This document shows, piece by piece, positions 25,634 to 34,052 of a stretch of DNA of 64,000 nucleotides. The number at the start of each line of letters is the position of its first letter. The stretch's first letter is position 1. The notes under the pieces were generated by a model. That model saw only the letters and a program-made list of their open reading frames with translations, ran no database searches and was not told where the DNA came from. This DNA is from an uncultured Prevotellaceae bacterium (GTDB lineage: Bacteria; Bacteroidota; Bacteroidia; Bacteroidales; UBA3663). Position numbers and translations under genes: made by a program. The DNA lies in assembly GCA_900319235.1 (NCBI GenBank), contig ONNR01000003.1, forward strand, positions 62,001 through 126,000. Direction: 5' to 3'.

Positions 25634-27541
25634 TTATTTGATGATGATAACCTTTATGTCATATACACCAACAGTGCCATCAGTCTTAACCTTCCAAAGA
25701 TCAGCCTTATATTTGTCAAAGTTGTCAGTGGAAAGGCCAGAAGCTGCATAATATACATCCTTATCAGTCTTAAAGAAATAGGTTTCTGCAGCATCGAAAG
25801 TGTCTCCTGCTGCTTCATATTCAGTAGCTACATATGCAGTATTGGTATAAACATATACGTAAGTGCCAGCTGAAGCAGGTGTGAACTGAACTGCCTTGTT
25901 GGCTGCAAGGGTATATGTCGAACCATCAGCTTGTGGAATGGAGTTTGCTTCTGTTACTACTGTAGCTGCAGGACTAGCAGCAGTCAGAGTGATGCCATTG
26001 GGAGCACCATTCAACTTAGCCAGAACAGTAGCTTCTGAAATGGCATCCCCTGTAGTAGTGGCGGTGTAAACGGTTGCATTTCCTGCTGTAACACCGATTC
26101 CAGAAACGGTAAGAGGCTCGTGTGTAGAGGTGTTTTCATCAACTACGTAGATTGTCTCACCGGCCTTGTATTCGCCAACCGTTGTTACATCAGAATTCAC
26201 AGCATAAGTTGTCACGTTGTTGGTAGCAACAGTTGTGATGGTTTCCTGGGTATAGTCGGTTGCTGTAACTGCAACAGCATCGAAGGTGATTGGGAAGAGA
26301 CCTTCTGGATCTCCAGATTCTGGATCATCTGGATCAGTTGGTACTGTACCCGTTGTGCCATTGGTGTTGTTGGAGATCTTGAAGAGATAGGTATAAGCAT
26401 AATTGCTCTTCCACTGAACGAAGTTTGTTGGTACTACCACGCGAGCATTCTTGACTTCAATTGTCTCATTGCTGCCATCTTCTGCTGTCAAAGTATAGTC
26501 AACGCGGATAAGCATCGGGTTGGTGTTTTGCTCGAATGGATAAACGGTAGTATAGTTGCCGTTATTATCCCAAGTAGGAGTAGCAGAAGTCGTCGCCAGC
26601 TTTTCAGCATCAATGATTCCAGTACCGAGAGTCAAGTTATACCCATATTCCACTCCTGAGTTCGTAACCTTTACATGGTTCTCGATGTCTTCATCTGTTT
26701 TATCATAATAAGTGATAGTTAAAGAATTGTTATCTGCGGGAGCTACGTTCTGAAGAGCAGCGGTAAAGTTTGTTTCGTTTGCTTTATCCATTGCCTTGAA
26801 TGTTGTTACAGCTGCTGAAGCATCGTCGTCATAATAGAACTTGTTAATCTTTACAGAATAACCAGGCACGGTTTCATAGAAACCTACACGAACACGTGAA
26901 CCAAGATTGCGGAAGGTGAGGACAACAGGTTTGCCATATTCACTCTTTGCAACAGGTGTGCGGTCGGAATAAAACAGTTGGTCCAAATTGGCAGATTTCT
27001 TGATAGTAACAGTATAACCTTTCTCGTACAAGGAATTTGTACCTTCAGTGATTTTTGTAATTGTTACATTTTTAGCTGTAACCTGGTCTTTACCTGCAAA
27101 AGCATAGAAGGTATAGCCTTTATTTGCACTGTAATCCCAGTACTTGATGGTTTGGGTAGACGTTACTACTGGAGAGACACCTTCAGCGTATGGAGTAAGA
27201 CCTACATACTCCCAATTGTGCGTATTGGACTCAGTTGTTCCTGCAGTATTGTCGGTCCACTCTACTTTGTAGTTTTTGAAAACAACTTCATCATTAGTTG
27301 CAGCTTCGACCTCTTCCTCAGTGTGCTTTGTTCCATACACTACAAACTGATAGTTAAGAGCCTCTGCGGCATCAGCACCGCTCAAAGAGCCACGGGTTAG
27401 ATTCGGTACGCCGAAATCAAATCCGATAGCACTTCCTTTGGATTCAGTGGTAACTTTTTCGTTGCCACCCACGAATTCGTCGCTTGTGCAGCTTGCCAGT
27501 GCAAGAGCTGCCAAAGCAATGAAGGAATAATACTTTTTCAT
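25634..27541 (-). CDS. Long fimbrillin-family lipoprotein (second)
   Basis: 635 residues. Lipobox Leu-Ala-Ser-Cys (Cys18), then TSDEFVGG and NLTRGS with Arg50. Shared blocks with the neighbouring paralogues: HNWEYVG, QTIKYWDYSA, ETVPGYSV and YTYLFKISNNTNGTTG. The C-terminal part after that block (about 200 residues) is longer than in the 545-residue paralogue and ends GTVGVYDIKVIIIK. A major or shaft subunit role is plausible but not determined. Lies 43 nt downstream of the 636-residue fimbrillin gene; a T-loop hairpin follows its stop. Confidence 0.88.
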   Translation of the reverse strand: MKKYYSFIALAALALASCTSDEFVGGNEKVTTESKGSAIGFDFGVPNLTRGSLSGADAAEALNYQFVVYGTKHTEEEVEAATNDEVVFKNYKVEWTDNTAGTTESNTHNWEYVGLTPYAEGVSPVVTSTQTIKYWDYSANKGYTFYAFAGKDQVTAKNVTITKITEGTNSLYEKGYTVTIKKSANLDQLFYSDRTPVAKSEYGKPVVLTFRNLGSRVRVGFYETVPGYSVKINKFYYDDDASAAVTTFKAMDKANETNFTAALQNVAPADNNSLTITYYDKTDEDIENHVKVTNSGVEYGYNLTLGTGIIDAEKLATTSATPTWDNNGNYTTVYPFEQNTNPMLIRVDYTLTAEDGSNETIEVKNARVVVPTNFVQWKSNYAYTYLFKISNNTNGTTGTVPTDPDDPESGDPEGLFPITFDAVAVTATDYTQETITTVATNNVTTYAVNSDVTTVGEYKAGETIYVVDENTSTHEPLTVSGIGVTAGNATVYTATTTGDAISEATVLAKLNGAPNGITLTAASPAATVVTEANSIPQADGSTYTLAANKAVQFTPASAGTYVYVYTNTAYVATEYEAAGDTFDAAETYFFKTDKDVYYAASGLSTDNFDKYKADLWKVKTDGTVGVYDIKVIIIK

Positions 27542-27584
27542 AATAAAAATGTTGTAAAATGGTTAATATATAAATTGGAAAAAC

Positions 27585-29495
27585 TTAATTGATTACCTTA
27601 ATTACCTTGTAGGCGGTGCCGCTGCCAGTAGTCAGACGGATGATGTAATAGCCCTCTTCTGTCGGAGTCAGGGTCGCCTTAAGGCTTGTTCCAAGTGAAA
27701 TCCAAGTGGCTGTTGCATACTTGCTTGCTGCCTTGGCTTCAGTAATCTCTTCGGCCGAAAGGATGTAGTCCCATGCAGTTGGAATTACTCCGTCCTCAGC
27801 GGTGATGATAATCTCTTCATCGACCTTGTACTCATTGTTGCTGGTTACATCACTTGTAGCCGAATAGGTAGTGATGGAAGGAGTGGTGACCTCGGTGATG
27901 GTCTCCTGGCTCTCCTCAACTGCATCGATGACAATAGCGTCGAAGGTGATTGGGAACAACTCGGCAGGATTTTCTGGATCGGGGTTGCCTGGGTTGTTCG
28001 GATCCTCGGGCGTTGGTACAGGGTTGGATGGGTCGCCCTGGTCACCGTTAGGAGCATCGGGCTGATCCGGATAATCTGGGTTTGGTACCAATGGAGCATC
28101 TGGGTTGGGGATAACGTCATTCGGGTCATCAGAGTCCGGGTCGTCAATATATGGATTCGGATAGTTGGGATCCGGAACATAGGGAGGATCGATTTCGCCG
28201 TCACCATCTACGTCAGAAGGATCGTTATCGCCGCCACCATTGTCGGGATCTGGGTCGCGACCATCTCCGTCGGTGACAGTGCCACCACCTCCTTCACCTG
28301 TATAGCCATTGCTCCTGTCGCTGATCTTGAAGATGTAGGTGTAGGAATAATTCGGCTTCCACTTCAGATACTCTGCAGGAACACTCACGTATGCGTCACG
28401 TACATGAATCTCCTCACCACTTCCGTCGAGAGCAACGAGAGTGTAGTCAACACGCATCTGCATCTTCAGCGAATTCTGCTCGTAAGGAAGAATTGGCTTG
28501 TAGTATGAGGTCACACCAGAAGTGCCATCAATGGTGTATGTACCCTTGGCGAAGGTGGCCTCGCTGGCTGATGAGCCGATGAATGACAGGTCTTTGGAGT
28601 CGGAGATGGAACCGTCGGCAGCGATGTATTTGGATGCTTGACCAGCCTTGTCTGCTGAAACGGAGGTGTAGTCAAGTTTGCCAAAGGTATTCGAGAAGGC
28701 GAGTTTGTTGGTGGCACCAGCAAATGAAGTGACTGCGGCATTGGTTGCATCGTCGTAAGTCACCGTGAACTTGCCTGATGTTGGGAACGCTGCGCCGACA
28801 CCAACAGTCCTGCTGCCCGATGGTGCACCGATGTAGTAGAATATGAGGTCCTTGATAGCATAGCCAGGAACGGTCTCATAGAAGCCGATACGCATCTGTG
28901 CACCAAGACGACGGAACTTGAATGTTACGGTCTGGTTGTAGGGAACAGTTGCCGGGGTTGTAGCCGTTGCCACCTTTGCAGTAGGGGTAGCAGTGATACG
29001 GTCGGCCACATAAATGCTGGTCTGTGCATTCACATCGGTTACTTCAATGCGCATTCCATCTTCTGTGTTTTTGATGGTTTCGTTGGCGCCAAGACCAGAA
29101 ACAGCCACAAAGTTGTATTCCGAAGCGCTATAGTCCCAGTACTTGATGTCTTGATAGGCACCCTTCAAAGAGTTCTTTCCGACATATTCCCAATCTGCAG
29201 TGTTGGACTCGGTCGAACCTGCTGTACCTTCGGCGTACTCGAGGAGATAGTTGTCGAAAATCGTGCTTGTCGTTCCTGCTGTGGTTTTCTGGCCATAGAT
29301 GTAGAATTTGCCGCCCAGAAGTTCTGCTGACGTTGCGTGGTCTGCACGCGTCTTGGCCTGTGTGTTGCTACCGAAATCGATGGCAACCTGCTCTTCTGGA
29401 GTCTCAATGTCAGTGATTCCAACAAAGTTGTCGTTGGTGCAGCCCACGAGTGCCACACTTGCTGCTGCTGTTAGGAATAGTAGTCGTTTTTTCAT
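27585..29495 (-). CDS. Long fimbrillin-family lipoprotein (first) with Asp/Pro-rich linker
   Basis: 636 residues. Lipobox Leu-Val-Gly-Cys (Cys19), then TNDNFVG and AKTRAD with Arg50. Blocks ADWEYVG, IKYWDYSASEYNFVA, ETVPGYAI and YTYIFKISDRSNG identify the fimbrillin fold. Between that last block and the conserved LFPITFDAI segment lies an insert of roughly 105 residues (about 402-510) dominated by Asp, Pro, Asn and Gly, with DVDGDGEID-like motifs reminiscent of thrombospondin type 3 calcium sites. The other fimbrillins have at most a short version. It could be a flexible calcium-binding linker. First pilin gene of the operon. Confidence 0.87.
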   Translation of the reverse strand: MKKRLLFLTAAASVALVGCTNDNFVGITDIETPEEQVAIDFGSNTQAKTRADHATSAELLGGKFYIYGQKTTAGTTSTIFDNYLLEYAEGTAGSTESNTADWEYVGKNSLKGAYQDIKYWDYSASEYNFVAVSGLGANETIKNTEDGMRIEVTDVNAQTSIYVADRITATPTAKVATATTPATVPYNQTVTFKFRRLGAQMRIGFYETVPGYAIKDLIFYYIGAPSGSRTVGVGAAFPTSGKFTVTYDDATNAAVTSFAGATNKLAFSNTFGKLDYTSVSADKAGQASKYIAADGSISDSKDLSFIGSSASEATFAKGTYTIDGTSGVTSYYKPILPYEQNSLKMQMRVDYTLVALDGSGEEIHVRDAYVSVPAEYLKWKPNYSYTYIFKISDRSNGYTGEGGGGTVTDGDGRDPDPDNGGGDNDPSDVDGDGEIDPPYVPDPNYPNPYIDDPDSDDPNDVIPNPDAPLVPNPDYPDQPDAPNGDQGDPSNPVPTPEDPNNPGNPDPENPAELFPITFDAIVIDAVEESQETITEVTTPSITTYSATSDVTSNNEYKVDEEIIITAEDGVIPTAWDYILSAEEITEAKAASKYATATWISLGTSLKATLTPTEEGYYIIRLTTGSGTAYKVIKVIN

Positions 29496-29560
29496 TTTTA
29501 GTGATGAAATTTATTTGGGTGATTTATTGATTCACTAGAATATGCCAGATGGCAGTCGTT

Positions 29561-30796
29561 CTACATTTCGAATTCATGGGTGCCTCCATCTTCATAGTCA
29601 ACAACGACGGCATCGAATCCGGATCCTCCCTTGCGCCTGGGGATTGGAACGGTGTCCATATCTAACTCTACAGTGATGACACCTCCCTTGTAACGCGTCT
29701 GCACCTGGTCGGTCACATCGAAGACGAGGGTAGAGTCCATACCATTGCTGAACTGCATGGTCACGTCCATGTAGTGCTTTATGCCATCGTCTGCACGGGT
29801 AACACCGGCTCGGCTTTGGGCAAATCGGGTACCATTGATGTTACACATGCCGAAAGACATCAGGCGGCCACCTGCTATATCGACACTTTCGCCATTCATG
29901 TTGCAATCCTTTTTGAAGCGTACGTTGTAGTCGACTACTATTGCATCACTTCCTGCGATGCCGGAGTTCAAGACTACGCTTCGTGCCATACCTGAGAGGT
30001 TGGCGTTACCTTCGACGGCTACCACACGGCCCTTGTTGTTGTGGAAGATCACTTGGGTCAGATAAATGTAGGTGATGGGCTCCAGCAGCATGTTGATGTT
30101 CTTGACCCAAAGACCACGCTCCTCATCATAGTAGAAATCATTGAGGTTTCGGTTGATGTCGATGCCCTGCTCGTAAGCAGCGAAAAGACCTTCGGGCTGA
30201 TAGAAGGAACGGGTGAATTGGGGTGCATGGTAACGACTGGAGTTCATCGTCATATTGGTATATGCGGTCACTGAGTCGAGTGTAGTTGACTCGTCGAAGA
30301 TCAGGCTTTGGATACCATCGATGGTCTTGATGTCATTCCATGCGAGGATGTCCCAGAATCCCCAGTTGAACGAAGTCTCTAGCACGAAACCATTGACGTA
30401 GTTCGACAATGCTTGTGTATGAGGCGCTTTAGGATTCAAGCCAGTATAGTAACGACGGATGTTGAAAGCATCCGGTTGTTCGTAACCAAGGGTTCCAAAA
30501 AGTTCCTTGTCGTAGTCGTCCCAACCATAATACCACTCCTTGGTCCAGTCGTAGGGGATGCCAAGATCGGTGACGTAGTCCCAGAAGACATCCAGCTCGA
30601 GATGAACGATGGGCATCTTGATGATGATGTCGCCACCATCGTGCAGGTGAAGTTCTGGTTCGCGCACACAGCCAATCAGAATCGGCGATGCCATGGCGAG
30701 GAAGAGTGAAGCAGAGAGTATGGCATAGCCTTTGCGGCATGACTTCCGCCATGCTGCAATGAAGCTTAGTGCAATATGTCTGCTTATTATTTTCAC
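29561..30796 (-). CDS. DUF5119 lipoprotein, pilus operon accessory
   Basis: 411 residues from a GTG at 30796, with a long basic N-terminus, hydrophobic core and lipobox Leu-Ile-Gly-Cys. The following His-Leu-His-Asp-Gly-Gly, the aromatic segment EWYYGWDDYD and the FNIRRYYTG block match DUF5119 proteins, which in Prevotella and Bacteroides typically sit next to DUF3575 and fimbrillin genes. Function is not established; a pilus assembly or anchoring role follows from context. It starts 30 nt after the DUF3575 gene. Confidence 0.75.
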   Translation of the reverse strand: MKIISRHIALSFIAAWRKSCRKGYAILSASLFLAMASPILIGCVREPELHLHDGGDIIIKMPIVHLELDVFWDYVTDLGIPYDWTKEWYYGWDDYDKELFGTLGYEQPDAFNIRRYYTGLNPKAPHTQALSNYVNGFVLETSFNWGFWDILAWNDIKTIDGIQSLIFDESTTLDSVTAYTNMTMNSSRYHAPQFTRSFYQPEGLFAAYEQGIDINRNLNDFYYDEERGLWVKNINMLLEPITYIYLTQVIFHNNKGRVVAVEGNANLSGMARSVVLNSGIAGSDAIVVDYNVRFKKDCNMNGESVDIAGGRLMSFGMCNINGTRFAQSRAGVTRADDGIKHYMDVTMQFSNGMDSTLVFDVTDQVQTRYKGGVITVELDMDTVPIPRRKGGSGFDAVVVDYEDGGTHEFEM

Positions 30797-30826
30797 TTTA
30801 AACTATAGTTTGTTATTATTTGTCAG

Positions 30827-32266
30827 TTAATAAGACCATTCCCAGTTTCTGAAACTGATACTTTTCTTTGTGCGCTTGCGGTAGAGCAGGTCGTAGGATA
30901 GTGTGACGCCCACGCGGGTGGGACCGATCCAGCTCCAACGGTACTGGCGTTTCTTGAAGAGTTCGGCTGAAAGTGTCCACTTGTAGTAGTAGAGATGGTC
31001 TTGCTCGGTTGGATCCACCGGACACTCATACTGGAAGGGGTCGTACTTGGTCCAGAAGTACCCGAACTGTGCGCCGAACTCCAGACGCCAGTGGCCATTC
31101 TTGCTGAGCGGCATTACATAGCCCAAGCCTAGACCGCCTCCAAAACCTTCGCCTATCCAACCACGGTTGGCATCGAAGCAAAGACAGTAGATGCCTCCAT
31201 TGGCATAGGCTTGCAGATACCATCCTTGATAGGCTACTCCGTTGCCATATCCACGCTCACGCACATCGCCATTGCGGAAGTAGTAGCGGGTCTCGAGCTG
31301 ATAGTTGTGAATCTGGAAATATTTGTGATCCCAATAATGCTGCCACCAAGGGAAGTCGAAACTGGCACCATAAGTGAAATGTCCGTGCAGTGGATAATAT
31401 TCAATAGCTACATTGGGAATCGGGCACCAGCGGTCGTAACCAGGAACATAGGCAAGGTCGAAGAGGAGATTGGTCTTGATGGAGAGTAATTCGCGACGTG
31501 AAACCTTGCTGCGCTGAGCCATCATGGGGTAAAGATCTGGCACCTTAATCTCAGGTTTCTCGAAGACCAATGGATGCACGGGCTTCAATTCTTCGGCTTT
31601 CAAGTCAAAATTCTTTCGGAAAATCAGAACTACGCGAGCTGCGCGCATAGCTGGGAAATATTGTCTGAGAAGACGGTACCATAGACGTCTGCCATCGATC
31701 TGCATTAATTCCTTCTTTAAGGTCATCTGGTCGCTATCGATATACTTATTGACGATAGCGGCAACACGGTCGTAGTCCTGGTCGTTATTTTCCTTCATCA
31801 TTCGGAGCAAATAGATGTAGTCTTCGGGAACCTCAAAGGTTTTGACAGGAGCATACATGGCAAAGTTGCTGTTGTCGTTGATGATCTGTAGCAATGAATT
31901 CATACGACGTTCTGACAGAATCTTGTTCCATGAGTAAGGACCTTCGGGTGAAGCTGCACCTCGGATATTCATTATATCAAGTCGGTAGTTGCGATTGTTA
32001 AAACGTGGAAGAATATCTTCTGTCAATTCCTTGCGGACCTCAGAATTCTTGCCAATGATGTATTGGTTGACGGGAAAGACGACACTGCGTGAGATTTCGT
32101 AGAACATCGAATCCTTTACTTCGAGTTCAGGCGCATTCGCTTCAAGGATGATCACGTACGGATAATCCTTGGTGTCAGCTATTGTCGCAGACACAAGCAT
32201 CATAAGCAGCAGTATGGTCGATATATTCTTCAACACACGCGCGCGTAAGGTTTGATTTCGTTTCAA
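30827..32266 (-). CDS. DUF3575 outer-membrane protein with OmpA-like domain
   Basis: 479 residues, starting at a TTG (32266); no in-frame ATG occurs before Met22. Sec signal peptide, then an OmpA-like periplasmic segment with the block IRGAASPEGPY...SERRMNSL (about residues 100-125). The C-terminal half (from about 260) begins SIKTNLLFDLAYVPGYDRW and continues as an aromatic-rich barrel typical of DUF3575, with alternating strands. These proteins are common first genes of Bacteroidales pilus loci and may anchor the structure to peptidoglycan and the outer membrane. First gene of the 30-kb operon. Confidence 0.82.
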   Translation of the reverse strand: MKRNQTLRARVLKNISTILLLMMLVSATIADTKDYPYVIILEANAPELEVKDSMFYEISRSVVFPVNQYIIGKNSEVRKELTEDILPRFNNRNYRLDIMNIRGAASPEGPYSWNKILSERRMNSLLQIINDNSNFAMYAPVKTFEVPEDYIYLLRMMKENNDQDYDRVAAIVNKYIDSDQMTLKKELMQIDGRRLWYRLLRQYFPAMRAARVVLIFRKNFDLKAEELKPVHPLVFEKPEIKVPDLYPMMAQRSKVSRRELLSIKTNLLFDLAYVPGYDRWCPIPNVAIEYYPLHGHFTYGASFDFPWWQHYWDHKYFQIHNYQLETRYYFRNGDVRERGYGNGVAYQGWYLQAYANGGIYCLCFDANRGWIGEGFGGGLGLGYVMPLSKNGHWRLEFGAQFGYFWTKYDPFQYECPVDPTEQDHLYYYKWTLSAELFKKRQYRWSWIGPTRVGVTLSYDLLYRKRTKKSISFRNWEWSY

Positions 32267-32350
32267 TGAATAATATAGTTCATTTTATAAGTTGACGTAT
32301 CAGCATTTGATAGATATGAATTTTCTATTATTTATTACTCCATTTGGGGT

Positions 32351-32382
32351 CAAAGATAGCCATTTTTTTCCTAATTCCCAAA
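32351..32382 (-). promoter_or_regulatory. Promoter of the 30-kb pilus/adhesin operon
   Basis: The minus strand reads TTTG (32379-32382), a 20-nt spacer and TATCTTTG (32351-32358), giving a leader of about 80 nt before the TTG start at 32266. No other promoter of this form was seen between the genes down to 2116, and gaps are 30-153 nt, so one transcript is likely. Array 2 begins about 115 nt upstream of the -33 element. Confidence 0.75.
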
Positions 32383-32497
32383 AATACTAATAAAAATATC
32401 TTGATATTTTTAACTTAGACGTATTTTTTAACTTAATTTGATTTGTCACATAGCCATTTTCTCTCTTTTTTTGAAGAACCGACTAATGCTTTTGAGG

Positions 32498-32905
32498 TAT
32501 GACCAATCTTGGCCAAGAATGGTTATGGTGCGACCGGAGAATAACCAATCTTAGCCAAGAAAGGGTATGCGACGAACGTAGAATAACCAAACTTGGCCAA
32601 GAATGGTTAAGCTCAAACGGGAGCAAGCACTCTGACGGCCGTCAGAGTACTATATCCAATCGCGGCATATCCAATCTTGGCCAAGAAAGGATATGCGGCG
32701 AACGAAGAATAACCAATCTTGGCCAAGAATGGTCATACTCCAACGGGAGCAAGCACTCTCTCGGCCGTCAGAGTACTTTATCCAATCGCGGCATACCCAA
32801 TCCTGGCCAAGAATGGTCATGGTCCAGACACAGCATAACCAATCTTGGCCAAGAAAGGTCATGCTTCTGTCGAAGAATAACCAGTTTTGGCCAGGATTGG
32901 TTATG
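32498..32905. repeat. Array 2: ten GGCC-centred palindromes on a 42-bp lattice
   Basis: Same element and orientation as array 1. Units begin at 32499, 32541, 32583, 32625 (Q), 32667, 32709, 32751 (Q), 32793, 32835 and 32877, always 42 bp apart, in the order PPP-Q-PP-Q-PPP. Relative to array 1, one P unit of the middle block is absent. Both arrays begin GAGGYATGACC and end with the same linker CTTCTGTCGAAGA and last palindrome; outside these limits the flanks differ. It lies about 60 nt after the stop of the gene at 32967 and upstream of the pilus operon promoter. Confidence 0.95.
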
Positions 32906-32966
32906 CCCTCAGAGAAAAGAGCGAGAAAGGGCGGACTATTTCAATACTTCCAATCAGGATAGCTTG

Positions 32967-33332
32967 TCACCAAGCGATACTTCCATATCTTCCGTCTTCA
33001 AACGTAATTGACAGTTCGTATGAAGAGGAGGAGGACATGCTGAGATACAATTGTTCTGTTCCCCCATTTTGCGCATAAATGTTACTTGAAATGGATTCTC
33101 CAGTTGTCTGGTTGCGCAGTTCTGCATAACCTTCACCATAATCGCCATTGAACTCGATGATGACACCATTCAATTCGATATGCAGAATGATATCGCAAAT
33201 TATCGGGGAGCGCTTGACGGGTGTCCCTGTACTAGTAGCTATAGCGATCGTTAGCTCTTCATCATTCTCGCTAATTGCAAAAGGAGCGATTAGCAACATA
33301 GCTATGATTATGATGTATCTTATTTTTATCAT
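32967..33332 (-). CDS. Small secreted protein, DUF3244-like
   Basis: 121 residues with a signal peptide (about 1-21) and a compact beta-rich body with an ITFEDGRYG C-terminal motif. Length and pattern resemble DUF3244-type small exported proteins of Bacteroidales, but the match is weak. It lies 126 nt after the beta-barrel gene at 33459 and may share its transcript. Array 2 begins about 60 nt after the stop. Confidence 0.55.
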   Translation of the reverse strand: MIKIRYIIIIAMLLIAPFAISENDEELTIAIATSTGTPVKRSPIICDIILHIELNGVIIEFNGDYGEGYAELRNQTTGESISSNIYAQNGGTEQLYLSMSSSSSYELSITFEDGRYGSIAW

Positions 33333-33458
33333 AATTTTTGTTTTTTATTTGATCTTTTTGTAAAAAGGATAATATCTTTTAGTCATTCCTCGGAGTAGAG
33401 AAATATCTTTCAAGTTCGTAGTCTTTATCTCCAGCATAGTATTGAAATGTTTCTTATT

Positions 33459-34025
33459 TTAAAACCGCAGTCCAAATGTAGCATAAAAACCTTTGAAAGT
33501 ATTAAATCCTTCTGTTATAAAGTCGTGAATGCGGTATTCTACGCCTGCTAATGGCACAATCCTACGATGCGTTGCTTGGACGTTTCCCCTCCAATACATG
33601 CCTAGTCCATAGCCCATATTTTTGTAATCAGAATTACCGATTGGCGCTGTCATATTAACTCTGATTTCATATATTCCAAAGTCGCCAGGTTCTATGGGAA
33701 AGGGGGAAAAGCCGATACCTCCGCCCAACCCGAAGGCATGATTGTACTTGTTTGTCATTCCTTCCTTAGGCATGAAATATTGACCTGCTGTGAGAATTTG
33801 AGCGGAGAATCTTGGCGATATTTGATAGAGAGCACTGATAGTAATGTCTTCTGGTATCATCGATTGTGCAGGGGCACAAATGCCAAGACGGGCCTCTATA
33901 TGTAGATCTTGGAGTTTAGAAGGAGAAACAGTTGTGTTTTGTGCATTGGAGGTAAAGGTATTCGTGACAAAAAATACTGTCACAACCATCATGGATAATC
34001 TTTTAAAAATTGTATTCCGTTTCAT
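33459..34025 (-). CDS. Outer-membrane beta-barrel protein of unknown function
   Basis: About 188 residues from the ATG at 34025; the TTG at 34040 is less likely. A signal peptide ends near NAQ. The rest is amphipathic strands with a terminal Phe (GFYATFGLRF), typical of small outer-membrane barrels, and glycine-rich turns (GLGGGIGFSP). No specific family is recognised. It begins 27 nt after the lipoprotein gene at 34053, so the two are co-transcribed. Confidence 0.65.
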   Translation of the reverse strand: MKRNTIFKRLSMMVVTVFFVTNTFTSNAQNTTVSPSKLQDLHIEARLGICAPAQSMIPEDITISALYQISPRFSAQILTAGQYFMPKEGMTNKYNHAFGLGGGIGFSPFPIEPGDFGIYEIRVNMTAPIGNSDYKNMGYGLGMYWRGNVQATHRRIVPLAGVEYRIHDFITEGFNTFKGFYATFGLRF

Positions 34026-34052
34026 AATAATATGTTTCAATTAGTTTAGTAT

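Noticed and set aside
1607..32905. Integron cassette array with attC-like sites
   Set aside because: No integron integrase, genes are operonic rather than cassette-like, and the palindromes lack the attC R/L box layout.
32499..33011. Protein-coding gene over array 2 (170 codons)
   Set aside because: The open frame follows from a stop-free 42-bp palindrome. Several frames on both strands are open, and differences between the arrays do not favour synonymous changes.
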